Assembly: GCA_008638375.1 (NCBI GenBank)
Contig: CM018052.1
Location: 31,752,239-31,816,238 of the forward strand
Reading direction: 5' to 3'
DNA: 64,000 nt
From: Nyssa sinensis
Lineage: Eukaryota > Streptophyta > Magnoliopsida > Cornales > Nyssaceae
The notes beneath the pieces were generated by a model that was given only the letters and a program-made list of their open reading frames with translations, was not told the DNA's origin and did not search any database. Below, one piece after another: positions 46,016 to 56,959 of the stretch (its first letter is position 1; every line of letters starts with the position of its first letter). A program made the position numbers and the translations under genes.

Positions 46016-46429
46016 GATTAGCCAATGCAGTTGCAGTTGGCAAAGTAGTTGTCATCAAGAGTGAGATGGAAAGGAAGAAAGTTTTAGGAACGTGTCATTA
46101 ATAATCTGAAAACTGGTCACGCGCAAAAGTCAAATTGAAAATTTATGATTGTGCATTTCAGTATAATTTCGATATTTATTAATAATATTAAATTAATTTT
46201 CATTTCATTTTACTTTATTATTAAAAATATCTAACCAAATAGTAAAGAAAAAATGGTTATTTTATTCTTGTACTATTCTATTGTTTGTTAAACAATAGAC
46301 AAGAAAAGATCATTTCATTTCTATATTATTTCTATTTAATTTTTTATTTTAAAATAAATTAAACTAATTTTTCTTAAAATTTATGACAATTATACTGGCT
46401 TTTCTTGAAATTTTTAAAATTATACTCAC
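45641..46429. other. Intergenic, nothing recognised
   Basis: AT-rich; (TA)n microsatellite at about 45972-46011. No gene. Confidence 0.5.
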
Positions 46430-46887
46430 TTTTTCTTGAGAGTTGCTACTAGGAAGCTCGGGCTGCAATCTGTTATTTCTGTGAGCTCGGCATTGAAGCG
46501 GGCAATGTATTCCCGAAGCGACTCGCCCTTGGTCTACTTTATGGTTAGCAGGAATTCTGGCCCCTTTCTCAACTTCTTGCTGGTTAGGAATCGAATGAGA
46601 AACTACCTGTTGAGCTCGTAGAAGTTGGTGATCGACTCTTGAGGAAGGCTGTGGAACCACTTTAGAGTAGTACTTTTGAGGTTGGTTACAAAGGTTCGGC
46701 ACATAAAGGCATCAGTGGCCCCATGTAAAGCCATGGTGTGCTAATAGTGTGAGAGGTGGTTTCCGATATCTTCAGACCCATCATAAAGGGTGAACTTCGG
46801 GACAACAAATTTCTTTAGCCGTTCTTCTGCCATTATGGCGGGAGTGAAAGGCGTGGTGAACCTCCCGAGCAGTTTTTCCAGTTCATC
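46430..46887 (-). pseudogene. Gypsy gag fragment
   Basis: Minus-strand piece of a Tat-like gag similar to 26.7-27.2 kb and to the gag at 17.6-18.8 kb: EERLKKFVVPKFTLYDGSED near 46800, FMCRTFVTNLKSTTLKWF near 46690, IARFNAELTEI near 46480. In-frame stops at several sites. The 5' side runs into the assembly gap. Confidence 0.8.
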
Positions 46888-46987
46888 NNNNNNNNNNNNN
46901 NNNNNNNNNNNNNNNNNNNNNNNNNNNNNNNNNNNNNNNNNNNNNNNNNNNNNNNNNNNNNNNNNNNNNNNNNNNNNNNNNNNNNNN
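46888..46987. other. Assembly gap, 100 N
   Basis: Exactly 100 N, the conventional size of a gap of unknown length. It separates the gag fragment from the middle of a foldback element, so the true join is not known. Confidence 0.99.
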
Positions 46988-47360
46988 AAAAATATTACTG
47001 ATTATACTAAAATAACCTTCAAGATACTTTTTAGAAAAAAAAATATTAAAAAATATATAAAATAAACTTTTCAATCCTAAAAAATCATAACATTTTATAA
47101 AATAAAAATTTATTGTTAGGCATTCTAGATAAATAAAAAATGTTATGTTTTTTTGTTAGATTGAAGAATTTGTTGTATTTATTATTTAATATTTTTTAAA
47201 ATGTATATTGAAAGTTATTTTAGTCTAATCAATAATATTTTTTTAACGATGTTAAGATGAAAGTTAACAATTAAATTTTTCTATATTAAAATATTTTAGA
47301 TAAAAAAAATATATCATGAGTTTTTTGTATTAAAGAAATTATTTTAAGAATTTTTTATTA
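46988..47360. mobile_element. Foldback/MITE-like element, copy C (right part)
   Basis: Collinear with 13815-14192 and 32940-33317. The left arm is missing in the N gap. Confidence 0.72.
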
Positions 47361-48890
47361 TTTTTTCCAATTCTTATATAGTTTTACCCATTTAATTTCC
47401 ATTTATACAAGCTGGATCCCATATCCATCAAGGAAGGGAAAAAAAGAAAAAGAAAAGAAGCATCTTTAATCAAACTATTGGCAGACCGTGACCATATGTA
47501 GGATCAGGTGGTCGTTTTTCTTTTTCACTCACGGATAATGAAAAGTGAAAAAGGAGGAATCGTTTTTTTTTTTTTGATAGGTAAGGAGGAAGCTTTGTTC
47601 AACCAATCCGGTTGAGTAAAATATAAAGCAAGCAGTTCATGATTAAAGTTGATTAAGTGGAAGATACATACCAATTACCAATCAGAATCAGAATCAGAAT
47701 CAGGCGACTGTACTCGATGAAACTGGCTCAGAAGCAGACCAACGTTCCCTTTTATTGTCCTCCTCCAGCCTCTGATCTTTAGCTAAACTCCCTTTAATGT
47801 AATCCCATCACAGTATGTGTGTGTGTGTGTGTCTATATATATATATATTATATAGACCTTAGAATGAAATAAGAAGATGAGAGGAAATTTCAACGAGAGT
47901 TTTAACACGAGATGTAATCTTCTTAGTCAAACAGCATTGGCCAATTAGATTTATTGGACGACCAAGGAAATGAAGGCGTCGGCGCCGTTTGTATAGAAGT
48001 CAGGAAAACTTGGTAAACCAATATTGAGGTTCAAATTACCGAGAATGCCATTTTACCACAAATCAGGCAACTGCTTGAAGGTTCTTTGCATCGGTGAAAA
48101 ATGCACAATAGTTTTCAAACTAAAATCCCAAGAAGATGGGACAATAAGTGTAGAAAAAGTGGGGGAATGTGCCATTTTTTATTTAATAAAATAATTTATT
48201 TACATTATATACATATTATAGTAAAATATTTGTATTGATAAAATTTATGAGACGAATTTAGAGTCCACATATTATAAATGGATGATTTAGGTGCATTGAG
48301 TGAGACTCATGTATAAGAGAGATAAATCATCAATCATTATAGTCTAAAATTTTATTCACATTCTGTGGTAGAACGAGCATTTTATCGAAAAAAATGTAGC
48401 ATGCTAGTCTCTATGAGATATGATGACTTATCTCAATCATTTATTACTGTTAACTTTGATATATTTCTTATCATTGCTAAAACAAATAACTCATAATTTA
48501 AAATGGTAATGGACTATACTTTTGGTTTTAATTACTTTAATTTATCAAAGTGTGAGACTTATTAAAGTTAATATGCTCGATATTTTGGATAATTAATTCT
48601 AACGGCCATGAAACATATATTCTTAAGATGGAATCCACATGGCTTGATCAATTTAATTTGATTTAGTTTGATCATGGGAATTGGGTCCAAGTATTTTGGA
48701 AAACTATTTTCCTATAATATTATTAAATAAATATTTATTTTGTGAAAATAAATTTTCAATTTTTTAGAGTGTGATCAAACGAGATAAATCAAGAAATTAA
48801 ATTAATTGAAAACTTAGAAAATGAGTCGATAGTATTTTATTTAATTTCAAATGTTAATTTATATGGAAGGACTTATTTTTAGATATTTAG
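47361..48890. other. Duplicated gene-free stretch, copy C
   Basis: Matches 14193-15618 and 33318-34923. No gene recognised. It has a 23-bp T-rich insertion at 47560-47582 absent from copies A and B, and its own GT/TA microsatellite near 47817-47853. Confidence 0.6.
47560..47582. mobile_element. 23-bp SINE-tail-like insertion
   Basis: TCG, 13 T and GATAGGT (inverse complement: ACCTATC followed by poly-A) between two copies of AAGGAGGAA (47551-47559 and 47583-47591). Copies A and B have AAGGAGGAA once. This looks like an extreme 5'-truncated retroposon with a 9-bp target duplication. Confidence 0.6.
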
Positions 48891-50049
48891 TAGGGCTAGT
48901 AATATTGGACATGACCCACGATCACGACTCAAAAACGATACGAACTTAGTTGGTTTCGGGCTGGGTTTAATCGTGTTCGGGTCAAAATTGAGTCAGACAT
49001 AATTACTATTTATGTCGTGTTCAGGTTAACCTGATTGACCCGTTTATTAAAAAGTATTACATGACTCGTGACCCAAAAATGATACATTTAACCTATTAAC
49101 ATGAAATTGACACGATTAACACAATTATATATGTGTTTTACTTTATTTAAAAGTAATACTATAAAATAGTTTTAAACATATATTAATTATTAAGTAATAT
49201 ATTTATTAACTTTAACCATGAATATAAATGTGTAAGTATTAATATAAAAATAATAAAAATATAATAATTTAAAAAGAAAATAAAATTTTCAGTTAAATTT
49301 GTCTTTATTAATTTAATAATAAATTTAATGAAATCATATAGATTACAAGGCAAATCCTGATAAAAGAATTAATAATTTAATAAACTAGACTATATTAATT
49401 AAGCACAATAGTCTTGTAATCCCTTTAAATATTTTAAAATAATGTTAATCTTAAATAAATCATATATTACTTTTTTTTTTTCTATCTCTTTCCCTCTCCC
49501 CTCTAAAATAATGTTATTAAACTAGATTATATTAATTATCTTAAAAAAAAATTATGGTAATAAGCATAAATTAGTTAACATCTTTTCTTGGAAGAATTTT
49601 TTTAACATCTTTTTAGAAGAAACTTTTTGTATTTATTTTTAGTTTGGTCTTGTAAATGTATTTGGCATTTGATCCTAGATGAAACATCATTTACTAGAAA
49701 AATTTATATAATTTGAACAATGCATGTTAATGAATGGCAAATATTTTATTATTATTATTTAAATTATAATTTGAATAAGAATGAATTGATTGAGTTATGC
49801 ATTGTGATTTGAATAAGAATGATATATACTTTATTCAAACAGGTTATTCGTGTCAAATAGGTTATTCGTATCAAACAAGTTCTTTGTGCCAAATAAGTTA
49901 TTTGTGTCTAAATAGGTTATTCGTGTCATGTTGGGTTATTCGAGTTGACATGAACTATTTATTAAACGGGTTAGTCGAGTTGTGTCATATTAACCTGTTC
50001 AAAATATATGTATTCTGACATGACACACGAACACGAATTGCCACCCCTA
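48891..50049. mobile_element. hAT-like non-autonomous element, copy C
   Basis: Starts TAGGGCTAGTAATATTGG and ends ATTGCCACCCCTA; 1159 bp, collinear with 15619-16811 apart from small indels. No transposase. Confidence 0.68.
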
Positions 50050-50193
50050 TTTAGCATAGAAGGGCTTGATTATAAATTATTTTATTTTGTAGTGGCATTA
50101 TTTTTTCATGTGGTATGATTGAAAATAATTAATGAGTTTAATAGTTGGGTCAAGAGTTGACTAGTCTAGTATGAGACCTATTAGAGATAAGAT
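50050..50193. other. Right end of segment copy C with empty Tat-element site
   Basis: AAATTATTTTATTTTGTAGTGG near 50077-50097 is the uninterrupted form of the sequence split by the Tat-like element in copy A (16841-22483). Confidence 0.85.
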
Positions 50194-50194
50194 G

Positions 50195-50590
50195 AAGTAA
50201 AGCTTTCCAAGAACCTCTCCACGGGTCGTAATTACGTTCCCTGACATTAACACATCTGATAGACAGTTGTCATAGTTCCATTCTGTACTAATGTTGGTTT
50301 ATATATATATATAGCATGCAATAGTTTTGTGGGGATATTGTCATAAGTATATTTTGAGGTTGAATTTCTTGAACAGCAAGTCTTGTGTGGGTGATGAAAA
50401 TAGTTGGAATTTGCTCTAAGGTTTTGAAACTTATCATCATTATGTTCTCTTCGGGACCAAAAACTTGCCCTCAATACTCTTGCTTTTTTGTTGTTCTATT
50501 GTGTTGTGGTTGTGGTTATGTTCTAATTTAGCCATTTCAGTAGGTCATAACCAGCTGGTACTAAATTCTGAAAAAGATTTTGGTTTTATG
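50195..50590 (+). pseudogene. F-box/FBD gene, copy 5 (3' fragment)
   Basis: Starts in the last codons of the FBD exon (AGCTTTCCAAGAACCTCTCC) and continues through downstream sequence matching 41887-42280 and, inverted, 58270-57880. Non-coding remnant. Confidence 0.75.
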
Positions 50591-50684
50591 TCCCCCCACC
50601 CTTTGGGTTAATTGTGATCAATTTTGCTTGATGGGAAGTGCTAGGTTTAAATGTGGATGGTGGGACCGAGGTTCCATATGAGAT

Positions 50685-50828
50685 GGCAAAGTCTACTACT
50701 TCACAAACACAGCCTGGATTTGATGGCGCGTGTGTACATATACTTAGATATAATTTGGCAAAGTCCACTGCTTCACAAACACGGCCTCAATTTGAGGGTG
50801 CATGCATACACATACTTAAGTATAATTT
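50685..50828. repeat. 72-bp tandem repeat
   Basis: Two units starting GGCAAAGTC at 50685 and 50757 share CTTCACAAACAC, GCCT, ATTTGA, ATACTTA and TATAAT; about 75% identical. The period is a multiple of three and both units stay open on the plus strand. Not recognised as a known gene. Confidence 0.75.
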
Positions 50829-50959
50829 TTTTCTTCCCATCATTGTACTCGAAAAAAATTATGATTGGAGTATAATATGATTACTTCTGTTGTTACGCTT
50901 TTTTAACATAATTTACACAATTCAAGCAGAATTGGACACATAAAAGAAGAGAATTATAC

Positions 50960-51204
50960 TATTACAGTAAATTCTCTTATAATTAGTAGACAAGTGAGAT
51001 TGAGAATTTATTAATTATTAGCATTATTAATTATTAAATTTTTTCATATTTTATTAACCAATAAATGTTTCTTATATGTAAATGATTTTTGGTTCAAAAA
51101 TAAAATTTTATAGGAAATTTTTTAATAACATCTTAATTTTTCATGAAACATACATACAATACTTAATTTATAGCATCAAAAACTTTTAATGTCTATTTTA
51201 AGTA
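50960..51204. repeat. AT-rich repeat, left part
   Basis: Matches 45120-45345; interrupted at about 51204 and resumed at 53247. Confidence 0.6.
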
Positions 51205-51207
51205 TAA

Positions 51208-51926
51208 GAGCAACTCCAAAAAGAGTTGTCATTTTGAGGTGCCAAAAAACCTATTTATATTACAACTTTGAATAGTGTTTTGGCACCTCAGAATTATAAA
51301 TTTGTTCCAATGGTAGGTGCTAAAATAGGGTGCTATTTTAATATTTTAATATTTTTTATTAAAAAATATAATTAAACTTAACGGTTATATTTTAACGGGT
51401 ATAGTTTTCATAACGGTTTGATTTAAATTAATTTTTTAAATTAAATTACAAAAATTAATTTAATTTAAAAAATCAATTTAAATTCTAACAATTAACTAAA
51501 TTATAAAAATTAGTTAAGTAAATAAAATCATCCTAAATTAACAAAAAAATCATAACTTAAAAAATAAATAAAAAATAAAAAAATCAATTTAAATTACAAA
51601 AAATTATTTAATTAAAAAAATAACAAACCCCCTGTATTTTCTGGACTTTGGTAAGTTTTTTTCTAGTATTTATAGAATTTTTTGTTGAAATAAAACCGTT
51701 GAAATGGTAGCCCTTGTAACAATAAAAATAGAAATGGCTCCAACTGTCAAATGATACTTCTTTCTTTTCTCTCTCCATAGTTCGTAAAAATGGCACCCCA
51801 GACCATTGGGTACCATTTTGCAATCGCAGATGCTACCCCCGTTGGAATGAAAAATTTTAAGTTTGAAGTACCATTTCGACGGTTATGGATTTGACACCCT
51901 TGATGGCACTTGCATTGGAGTTGTTC
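51208..51926. mobile_element. Harbinger/Tourist-like MITE (719 bp)
   Basis: Terminal inverted repeats GAGCAACTCCAA and, inverted, GAACAACTCCAA (one mismatch), flanked by the 3-bp target duplication TAA (51205-51207, 51927-51929). Sub-terminal sequences also pair (GTCATTTTGAGGTG / GCCATCAAGGGTG). These are standard PIF/Harbinger features. No transposase; the small frames inside are not convincing. Confidence 0.85.
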
Positions 51927-51929
51927 TAA

Positions 51930-53246
51930 GGTTTTTTATACGTTTGAATAGTGATTCAAATATGATTTTTTGAAAAATATTTCTGAAATGTGTTTTAAAA
52001 TTTTGTAATTAATTTTTTAAAAACTACAAAAATGTGTTTGGATATAATAATTTTTAATTCAATTTCTGAGTTAAAAATTATAAAAATGCGTTTAGATATG
52101 ATTAAATTTTTTTTTTTTTTTAATTTTTTCCAAGAGTTATCAGTCATCTTAACAAACACCCTAACATTTTTGTCTAAATCTCAATCTCTCTATGTACTTA
52201 AACTTGTACTACTTTGCTTTCCTCTTGCTGAAGTTTAATGGCGAAAACCTCACAGCAGAGTCAGAAAAACACTTCCAGCAATAGCGGCAACAATAACAAT
52301 ACTGTAACGAAGGTGAGGCGAGCACGCAAAAGCAAATCTGGGTTCTGCCCTTTCCTCGTCGTCCTCCACTTAGCCATCATTCCTTCCTCTTTGGCCATTG
52401 ACTTCCTCTTCAATTCCTTCAAAGCTGTTTACCAATCTCCGATCCCAATGAAACCCAACTCCAATTCGACTACCATCTCTTCATTTTCAGCCTCATTCGT
52501 CTTCTCAGTCTTACCGGAAATCTCTTCAAGCCCGGGTTTCGGCCTCGCCTTTGTACTCTCCAACACCACTGAACCGCCTGACGGGCTCTCTGGCCAGTAC
52601 TTTGGTCTCTTCAGCAACGCCACCGTCCCAACCGTGGCCCCTCTTCTCGCAGTGGAATTCGACACCGGTCAAAACCCAGAATTCAACGACCCAAATGGGA
52701 ATCACGTCGGCATCGACCTCAACAACATCGAATCGGCTCTGATGAGAGTGCAGATCTGGTTCGAACCTAGATATCCAGTTGAAGATTTGTTACAAGCTAG
52801 GGTTTGAAAAGTTGCAGAAAAAATCGGCAGAAGGAGATGTCGTTGGGTTGAGAGAGAGAGGAAAGAGAGAGCGAGACAGAGAAAAAACGGATCAGAGATG
52901 GGAAAACTGATTGAGTGGATGTCTTGTTGGTTCTTCTTGTTGTAGAGAAATTTTGAGCGCCACACCCATGGCTCCACACTGGTTTCCTGCTGCCCGTATG
53001 GCTGCAAATTTCAGTCCTCACAGCCATAATGAATGGCTAGGGTGCAGAAGAGATGGGGGTGCAAAGAAGGGTCTTGGGTGTGTGTGCAGAAGATATGGGT
53101 CAATATGTTTTTGAAAATGAAAAGTGTATTATAGAAAAATTGAAAACAGCTTTTAAGATAAAATTTAAATTTTGTTGAGTAAATAAACGCATTTTTAAGT
53201 AGTGATTTGAAAAAATCTGGTTTTGAGTTGATAAAGAAACGCATAT
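51930..53246. mobile_element. Possible gene-capturing TIR element with lectin fragment
   Basis: Fills the rest of the interruption of the AT-rich repeat. Its outer ~100 bp look inverted-repeated (left CGTTTGAATAGTGATTCAAA and GATTTTTTGAAA; right, inverted, GCGTTTCTTTATCAACTCAAA and GATTTTTTCAAA). The centre is GC-richer and holds a lectin-domain frame. Pack-MULE-like capture is the likely reading, but no target duplication was confirmed. Confidence 0.4.
52238..52807 (+). CDS. L-type lectin-domain fragment (189 aa)
   Basis: Partial legume-lectin domain like that of L-type lectin receptor kinases, which sense signals at the cell surface. Residues ~1-34 are Ser/Asn/Lys-rich and unlike the family. 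Residues ~36-54 (FCPFLVVLHLAIIPSSLA) could be a signal peptide. Residues ~55-165 match the lectin fold: SSFSASFVFSVLPEISSSPG, FGLAFVLSNTTEPPDG, YFGLFSNATVP, and the metal-binding region LAVEFDTGQNPEFND...NHVGIDLN. After IES the sequence departs from the family and stops. The second half of the lectin, the membrane segment and the kinase are absent. Probably a captured or relict gene piece; the frame is intact and its base composition differs from the AT-rich surroundings. Confidence 0.65.
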   Translation: MAKTSQQSQKNTSSNSGNNNNTVTKVRRARKSKSGFCPFLVVLHLAIIPSSLAIDFLFNSFKAVYQSPIPMKPNSNSTTISSFSASFVFSVLPEISSSPGFGLAFVLSNTTEPPDGLSGQYFGLFSNATVPTVAPLLAVEFDTGQNPEFNDPNGNHVGIDLNNIESALMRVQIWFEPRYPVEDLLQARV

Positions 53247-53510
53247 TTTCTAATGTTATAATTTTTTTTATTTATAATACTTTTGACTTGATTTATGTAA
53301 AATTAATAAATATAATTATTAAGATATGTCATAAATAGGATGTATATAAATACATATATATATATAAAATTATTTTTATTTTTTTAATAATTAATATTAT
53401 AAAAAGTTTTTATAAAAAAAAACATTAATTATTAAGTAAACCAAATTAGTTTTTAAAAAATTTATTAATTATTAAAAATTATCAATTTATTAAATATTAA
53501 TTATAAAATT
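53247..53510. repeat. AT-rich repeat, right part
   Basis: Matches 45362-45640, completing the repeat interrupted at 51204. Confidence 0.6.
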
Positions 53511-53749
53511 ACGAGTTTCATCGGTATAGCAAAGAATCACATCAACAAAAGAAGAAAATTAAAATGAAGTGCGTGATGCCAGTCACGTGTCCCACATCTA
53601 GTAATTTTTTTTTTTTTTGGTAAAAATATTAAAATATGCTTGAAAAGTATTTAACCATAATTTTCTATCTCAATGTGGTATATGTGTGTGTGTGTGTGCG
53701 CGCGCCGGGGGGTGGGGGTGGGTGGGTTCAAAAGAACTTAATCCTAATT
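53511..53749. other. Intergenic, nothing recognised
   Basis: No gene; short GT/GC and G-rich stretch near 53682-53727. Confidence 0.5.
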
Positions 53750-53963
53750 TCTTACAAACTTATAATAGTAAATCAATTGAAATTTATAATCAAAATAAAC
53801 AAATAGAGATATATCGAATTTTTTTCATGTGATGTAAAAAAATGTCCTTTATTACTAAAAAAAATTCACTTTCAGTAAAGTAATATTGAGTTTACAATTT
53901 TAATGGAGTTTGGTTTTTAGAAAAAATAAAAAAAATTCTGAAGGATATAAATTAAAAGCATTA

Positions 53964-54009
<46 letters not shown>

Positions 54010-54330
54010 TCTTATGATAAAATGATAAGATGAAATAATGTTATTGGTTTATCTAAACTCTTAGATTTACAGATTAATTTTACGATTTATTGGTAAATTG
54101 TTTATGGCAACACGTGAGATAATTTAGAAAAATTGAAGATAACTCATAATATAGATGTATGCTTCATGATGACTCATATGTTATAGTTAGAATTGCTAAT
54201 TTATACATTTAGAATTTGAAAAAAAGGTTAAAAGACAGAACTAAACATTAATCAAAAATCGAAAAGATAAATCCTCAAAAATAAAAATGTTTAACAAAAA
54301 GAAAATAAAAATTTATAAAAGCCTCAAAAA
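53750..54330. repeat. Dispersed repeat, copy 1 of 2
   Basis: AATAGTAAATCAATTGAAATTTATAATC, GGATATAAATTAAAAGCATTATGATATA and TATGATAAAATGATAAGATG recur in the same order at 63330-63680. This copy has an expanded (TA)n at 53969-54006 and extra AT-rich sequence. Non-coding. Confidence 0.65.
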
Positions 54331-54689
54331 TAAAAATAAAAATAAAAATAAAAAAATTTAACAAAAAGAAAATCAAAATTCCATTCAATCCGCCCAAGAA
54401 ACCTAGAAAGTCAGTCATCCACAAACCTTTTTTTTTTTTAAAAAAAAAAAAAAAACTACAGTGACCATAACATGCAAGCTATTAAAAAAATAATATGAAA
54501 ATCAAACTAAAAATCATAAATTACTGATTATAGGATTTACATTTTTTGTAGAATGTGGTAAACAATGTTTTTTTAGGGATAAATCGTGTTATTTGTAGTG
54601 GATTAATAATCTAATTTTAATTTTTTTTGGAAATATTATGTTTAATAAAAAGTAAAAATAAATGTTTTAGGAAAATAGATTTTTATTGA

Positions 54690-54925
54690 ATTATATTAAA
54701 ATTTTCCCAACAGTCTTTTCCTTTTAGTCAAACTTCAGATTTCAGGGTGAAGAATATTATATAATGGCGACGAGCAGAAACTACGATGATGTTTCAAACG
54801 GCGACGAGCAGAAACTGCTTGTGATGAAATCTCAAGGCCATTGCCATCGCCACCAAAGCGGCGAATGAAAGAAGCCAAGACCAAATCAGTGGCTCGCCGG
54901 AGCCACGACCGCCAACAAAGCGGCA
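54690..54925 (+). pseudogene. F-box/FBD gene, copy 6 (5' end with start codon)
   Basis: Matches, inverted, 62079-61850. It keeps the upstream stretch (ATTTTCCCAACAGTCTTTTC) and an apparent original start: ATG at 54763 (MATSRNYDDVSNGDEQ), which in copy 7 reads ATA. One base is missing relative to copy 7 near 54815; the frame from the ATG stops at about 54867. Homology ends near 54925, before the F-box. Confidence 0.75.
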
Positions 54926-55861
54926 AGGGGAACGATTTCAATATGAAAATTCACCAAATTTGTCACTAAAGTGCACAAACCACACATATTCATGAACATC
55001 CAACATATAATAATCAATCGATCTACGACTGAGCATATATCTTTGGTCAGTGTCTGCACCAAAAACAAAAAAAAAAAAACCAAGTTTAGATAGTATCCAT
55101 CAATTTTTTATTTTTTGGTAATGTAAAATATCTTGAACTAGTTTGTGAATACCAACTTATGTCCCTACAGCTCTCACCAGCTTATGTATTTTCTTTTAAA
55201 AAACTTGTGTTGAGTAGTTCCAAGAATTTTTTTATTTAGAACATGCGAACTCGAATTGATAAGTCCTTTTACAAACTAAAGCCCTTACAGTTAGATGGTA
55301 CCCATCATTACCAGAGTCTATGGGCAAACAATGCCTCTGGCAAAGAGCACCAAGATGACAAGGCACTTAAATGAGAACAAATTATTTGATCACTCTCGAA
55401 GACAATCCAATCATCTTACTCTTTTTAATAACTTCTGTGTATTACAACGAGAAATTATTATATGATTGAAGTCCTAACTAATTATAAATTATCATATTAA
55501 TAAAAATTATTTTATTATTTTTTATAAATTTAATATTATATATATATATGACAATTAGTAACTGGTCAAAATCATTGATCTCAAATTATATAATAAATTA
55601 CTGTACTACAACCTCTTGAAAAATATAGAAAACCACCACCAATTCCTAATCTTGAAAACGCCAAACAAAGGGTTCCAATAATTTCACATCCTTGATTAAT
55701 GGCCCAATCCCTCGTCAAAACCTTTTCAGCGACCATTAAAAATATATTAAAAAAAGAAAAAAAATCACTGAAGCAACACTTAGAAAGATTGACTTGTTTT
55801 TTTAAGTTGTTCATCTCAAAGTCGTATTTTGGTCCATGTCCATTATTGTATGATTCCTGGG

Positions 55862-55894
<33 letters not shown>

Positions 55895-56844
55895 GAGTAT
55901 TGCTTTTGTCTTCCTTTCGTTGACCTGATAGCAATTAAAAATAAAAGATTCATTTTGACATGTGATGGATGGATTTTTTTTTATTCTCATAAACCTCAAC
56001 TCGTCTCTTCTTTTCTTATATACTTTTGACTGTCCGCCACTCTTCTACTTGACTGACCAATAGATCACAACAAGATGTATTTTTAAGTTTGATCCCCACA
56101 ACCCATATATATATATATATATATATTCATTTATGCTGTATTTGATATTGTAGAATTTTGGTCATACGTTGAGGATATGAATTATTTGTGCTTAGTATAT
56201 AGAAGTGTAGATAAGTAAAATGAATCAAGTTATTCGAATTTAATTTTAGAAAGTAATCGAGTGATAGTAAATTATATTGTAAGTCTTTTGTAAGACATCG
56301 ATCATGAGTTCAATATTTCACAAAAGCAATGACACTCCTTGAGACCACCTCCCTTAGATTTAACCGGTAAATGTGAGTAAGAGTGTTTGCACGTGCTCTT
56401 AGGTTTACAATTGGCCACGCGATCAAATGTTGCGGTTAGTAAAATAATTACTAGATCATCAAAAAAGAAAAAAAGTTACTCGAGTTTAATTTATGATCAA
56501 ATTTGTAACTTATTAATTTATTGAACCCAACTCAATAACTTAATAAGTGATTTAATACAATATAAAAAATCAAGTTACTCAAAGCCGATTCATGATCAGC
56601 TCAATTGGAGCCTCGTTTGAGATTGATTGGAACAATTAACAAACTGAATTTGAATATAATTTAAAGTTTATTTATTTATTGAGTCAAACTTGAATAACTC
56701 ACTATTCAGCTCAACTCATTTACAACTCTATTCGTATAGGAGATCGTTTATGGAGGTTATCATAAAAATAAAAATAAAAACCCAAGTTATATTAATCCCT
56801 CTATTAATAATACATAAGATCAAAAATACAGTAATATAATATAT
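54926..56844. other. Intergenic, nothing recognised
   Basis: AT-rich, no gene recognised. Holds a (CT)n run (55863-55893) and a (TA)n run (about 56105-56127). Confidence 0.5.
55863..55893. repeat. (CT)n microsatellite
   Basis: Pure CT run; the apparent Ser/Leu or Arg/Glu frames across it are artefacts. Confidence 0.92.
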
Positions 56845-56950
<106 letters not shown>

Positions 56951-56959
56951 ACCTCAAGA

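Noticed and set aside
46790..47074. Frames running through the N gap
   Set aside because: The reading passes through 100 unknown bases and has no meaning.
52238..52807. Functional lectin receptor kinase
   Set aside because: Only about half of the lectin domain is present, with no membrane segment or kinase.
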